A program made the translations under genes and the position numbers. Below the pieces are notes generated by a model. It was not told where the DNA came from and did not search any database. It worked only from the letters and a program-made list of their open reading frames with translations. This document shows, piece by piece, positions 6,587 through 7,872 of a DNA stretch of 7,872 bases (positions within the stretch are counted from its first letter, which is position 1; the number at the start of each line of letters is the position of its first letter). Source of the stretch: CAZHMN01 sp964533705 (GTDB lineage: Bacteria; Electryoneota; B3-LCP); contig CAZHMN010000108.1 of NCBI GenBank assembly GCA_964533705.1, forward strand, positions 1 through 7,872, written 5' to 3'.

Positions 6587-6686
6587 AATACTGTGATCGG
6601 AGGCCTTTGATGTTGCATTTTGGGAGGTGATCATACAATTGTGGAGTTAACTGCGCGGCCTTTTAAAAAAGGAAATACTGTGATCG
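6587..6686. repeat. Pair of 13-base direct repeats in the spacer before sdhC
   Basis: AATACTGTGATCG occurs at 6587-6599, 4 bases after the ligase stop codon, and again at 6674-6686, 87 bases further on. An exact 13-base match within such a short spacer is unlikely by chance. It could be a paired regulator site or the remains of a small duplication; the sequence between the copies is not itself repetitive. Confidence 0.6.
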
Positions 6687-6742
6687 AAAAACGAAGCTCT
6701 GTTGATGAAACACGGAAACGAGTGGCTGTGCGGACATTCTAA
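6641..6742 (+). CDS. Possible small protein of 33 residues or gene remnant
   Basis: A GTG at 6641 opens 33 codons ending at TAA (6740-6742). It is preceded by GGAGGTGATC (6623-6632), a ten-base exact match to the complement of the usual 16S rRNA 3' end; the spacing of 13 bases from GGAGG is somewhat long. A second in-frame GTG at 6680 also has AAGGA (6669-6673) 6 bases before it. The peptide is strongly basic and charged, with KKGNTVIEKR and ending DETRKRVAVRTF, and has no signal or membrane segment. The end faintly recalls the first beta strand of methylthiotransferases, so a truncated gene start is an alternative. It may also be chance. Confidence 0.25.
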   Translation: MELTARPFKKGNTVIEKRSSVDETRKRVAVRTF

Positions 6743-6754
6743 TTAGTGTAATCC

Positions 6755-6785
6755 TCGACATCGGCACAGCACCTTTAACGATAAT
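6755..6785 (+). promoter_or_regulatory. Possible promoter for the sdh operon
   Basis: TCGACA (6755-6760) and GATAAT (6780-6785) each match five of six consensus positions, but the spacer is 19 bases, longer than usual. Transcription would begin about 55 bases before the sdhC start. The position is sensible, as it is the last part of the only long spacer before the operon; the assignment is tentative. Confidence 0.3.
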
Positions 6786-6845
6786 CTTCATAAATCAGGA
6801 AATTCAAATATTGCACCACTCTGAATAAACCCAACAGGAGAACCC

Positions 6846-7196
6846 ATGCGCTACAAATGGAAAACCGGCATGTGGGCTTTTGTCCTGCACCGGGTCACAG
6901 GACTGGCTCTATCGGTTTATCTGATCATGCACCTCTACGTGGTCAGCAGTCTGCATAGCGCCGATAACTTCGATAAGACTATGGCCTTTTTAGGCCAACC
7001 GATATTCCGCATCCTCGAGATCGGCCTGCTGGCCGCGGTGATTTATCACGCCTTAAACGGCGCACGCGTCTTCCTTATTGATTTCACCAACGCCACAAAA
7101 AAACACGCCGTCATCTGGTGGACGTTGGCGGCCATCGGTTTGGTTATTTTCGTGTTCGGCGCCTATCCCATGCTCCACCACGCCGGAGTGCTTTAG
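6846..7196 (+). CDS. sdhC: Succinate dehydrogenase cytochrome b subunit SdhC
   Basis: This is a membrane anchor of 116 residues with three hydrophobic helices (about 10-34, 53-75, 88-112), the normal size. AGGAG (6836-6840) lies 5 bases before the ATG. Helix I has the family motif LHRVTG (14-19) with R16 at the position of the quinone-site arginine, and H29 near its outer end. Helix II has YHALNGARVFLIDF, with H68 at the position of the E. coli haem-ligand histidine. SdhC and SdhD hold haem b, pass electrons from the SdhAB iron-sulfur centres to quinone, and anchor complex II in the inner membrane. The residue matching the E. coli quinone-site serine is F12. First gene of a C-D-A order operon. 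Confidence 0.88.
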   Translation: MRYKWKTGMWAFVLHRVTGLALSVYLIMHLYVVSSLHSADNFDKTMAFLGQPIFRILEIGLLAAVIYHALNGARVFLIDFTNATKKHAVIWWTLAAIGLVIFVFGAYPMLHHAGVL

Positions 7197-7206
7197 AAAA
7201 GATATA

Positions 7207-7224
7207 GCGGGGGCAAGCCCCCGC
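7207..7224. repeat. GC-rich inverted repeat between sdhC and sdhD
   Basis: GCGGGGGC (7207-7214), AA, GCCCCCGC (7217-7224) is a perfect 8-base inverted repeat starting 10 bases after the sdhC stop. No T run follows, so it is not a normal intrinsic terminator. It may stabilise or pause the sdhC end of the transcript, or be a dispersed palindromic element like the one at 46-73; both lie in a G4-5/C4-5 style and are followed by CTAC. Confidence 0.65.
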
Positions 7225-7262
7225 ACTACCACTAAACGCAATTCAACTAAGGGACATAAACC

Positions 7263-7631
7263 ATGGAAAGAGGAATCGGCAGCGGCGGGGCTTTCGCCTG
7301 GTTCTTTCAGAGAATATCAGGCGCATTTCTGCTGGCGGCCCTGCTGGTCCATTTCTGGGTTTTGCACTACGCCAATGATGGCGAAGTCACTTTTTTAATC
7401 GTCGCCCAGCGTCTGGCTTCGCCACTTTGGAAAACAATAGACCTGACCTTCCTGCTGCTGGCCATTATCCACGGTTTCAACGGCTTCATCATGGTCATTC
7501 ACGATTACGTCCATCATCATAACATAAGACTAGCACTCGTTTCGCTCGTCTGGATCGTCGGCATCATCATCGGGATTTTAGGCACTATTACCATTCTCAC
7601 CTTCAAAGTCCCGGCAGGAGCTGTCATATGA
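7263..7631 (+). CDS. sdhD: Succinate dehydrogenase membrane anchor subunit SdhD
   Basis: The protein has 122 residues and three hydrophobic helices (about 10-36, 58-80, 89-113). AAGGGA (7249-7254) lies 8 bases before the ATG. Helix I carries FQRISG (15-20) and H30. Helix II carries IIHGFNGFIMVIHDYV, with H70 matching the E. coli SdhD haem ligand and D81-Y82 matching the Asp-Tyr pair at the quinone site. The spacing of these residues mirrors SdhC almost exactly, so the two subunits look like old duplicates. It forms the membrane half of complex II with SdhC. The stop overlaps the sdhA start (ATGA), so synthesis of anchor and flavoprotein is probably coupled. Confidence 0.87.
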   Translation: MERGIGSGGAFAWFFQRISGAFLLAALLVHFWVLHYANDGEVTFLIVAQRLASPLWKTIDLTFLLLAIIHGFNGFIMVIHDYVHHHNIRLALVSLVWIVGIIIGILGTITILTFKVPAGAVI

Positions 7632-7872
7632 TCTTTCACCAGCATGAAGTCGTCATCATCGGCGCAGGACTGGCGGGATCGAGAGCGGCTCTGGAGGTGG
7701 CCAGGGTGGCCGACTGCGCCGTCATTTCGAAGATTTTCCCCTCGCGTTCGCACTCCGGAGCGGCGCAGGGCGGCATGGGCGCATCTCTCGGCAATCTCGA
7801 CGACGATAACTGGGAGTTCCACATGTTCGACACCGTCAAGGGATCGGACTACCTGGCCGACCAGGACGCCGC
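7628..7872 (+). CDS. sdhA: Succinate dehydrogenase flavoprotein subunit SdhA, 5' part
   Basis: The first 81 residues are present; the gene runs off the right edge. The FAD-binding Rossmann motif GAGLAG (12-17) follows strand VVII. SRSHSGAAQGGMGASLGN (39-56) contains H42, the histidine that holds FAD covalently in SdhA/FrdA. FHMFDTVKGSDYLADQDAA follows, as in the succinate dehydrogenase branch. It oxidises succinate to fumarate on the cytoplasmic face and passes electrons to SdhB, whose gene is expected just downstream. The ATG overlaps the sdhD stop and there is no separate ribosome binding site beyond GGCAGGAG at 7613-7620 inside sdhD, which is well placed. The sequence alone does not exclude fumarate reductase direction, but the two small anchors fit SdhCDAB. 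Confidence 0.95.
   Translation, partial: MIFHQHEVVIIGAGLAGSRAALEVARVADCAVISKIFPSRSHSGAAQGGMGASLGNLDDDNWEFHMFDTVKGSDYLADQDA

Noticed and set aside
6659..6672. CCTTTT/AAAAGG inverted repeat in the sdh spacer
   Set aside because: The loop would be only 2 bases and the stem mostly A-T; it fits a purine-rich ribosome binding region better than a terminator.
7078..7398. Open frame of 106 codons spanning the sdhC-sdhD junction
   Set aside because: It runs out of frame through the ends of both anchors and the palindromic spacer, with no domain or start signal; the two Sdh frames explain the sequence.

Overview
The window looks like a chromosomal stretch from a Gram-negative bacterium of the FCB assemblage. 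A candidate phylum such as Zixibacteria, KSB1 or Marinimicrobia is an inference, not a proof. Three things point there: a C-terminal sorting domain of the Por/type IX secretion (or FlgD-like Ig) kind at the left edge, an O-antigen-ligase/polymerase-type membrane protein, and a complete-looking start of a respiratory succinate dehydrogenase operon. All supported genes lie on the + strand, base composition is near 50% G+C, and no tRNA, rRNA, CRISPR array, transposase or phage gene was seen.

Layout. Bases 1-204 are the 3' end of a secreted protein gene, interrupted by a perfect 28-base palindrome. A promoter-like sequence (302-330) leads into an EF-G-like translation GTPase, whose best start is a TTG at 375 behind a strong ribosome binding site. 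From 2524 to 4726 there are three genes for nucleotide- or sugar-related enzymes: a PP-loop N-acetyl-sugar amidotransferase-like protein, a HIT/Ap4A-phosphorylase-like protein whose start overlaps it by 4 bases, and a stand-alone macrodomain protein. Next come the beta subunit of a class I fumarate hydratase (GTG start at 4758; no alpha subunit in the window) and a Wzy_C-type O-antigen ligase/polymerase. A roughly 260-base spacer follows, with a 13-base direct repeat and a possible 33-codon small ORF. The window ends in sdhC-sdhD-sdhA, with sdhA cut by the right edge.

How they fit together. The fumarase beta subunit and the succinate dehydrogenase catalyse consecutive TCA-cycle steps (succinate to fumarate to malate) and lie near each other, but a cell-envelope gene separates them. 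SdhC and SdhD each carry two membrane histidines at matching positions, which suggests a two-haem complex II. The PP-loop/HIT pair is translationally coupled by sequence. The neighbouring macrodomain makes this the most unusual gene combination here, although a joint function is only inferred. Two GC-rich palindromes of similar style, one inside a coding region (46-73) and one between sdhC and sdhD (7207-7224), suggest dispersed small palindromic repeats in this genome.
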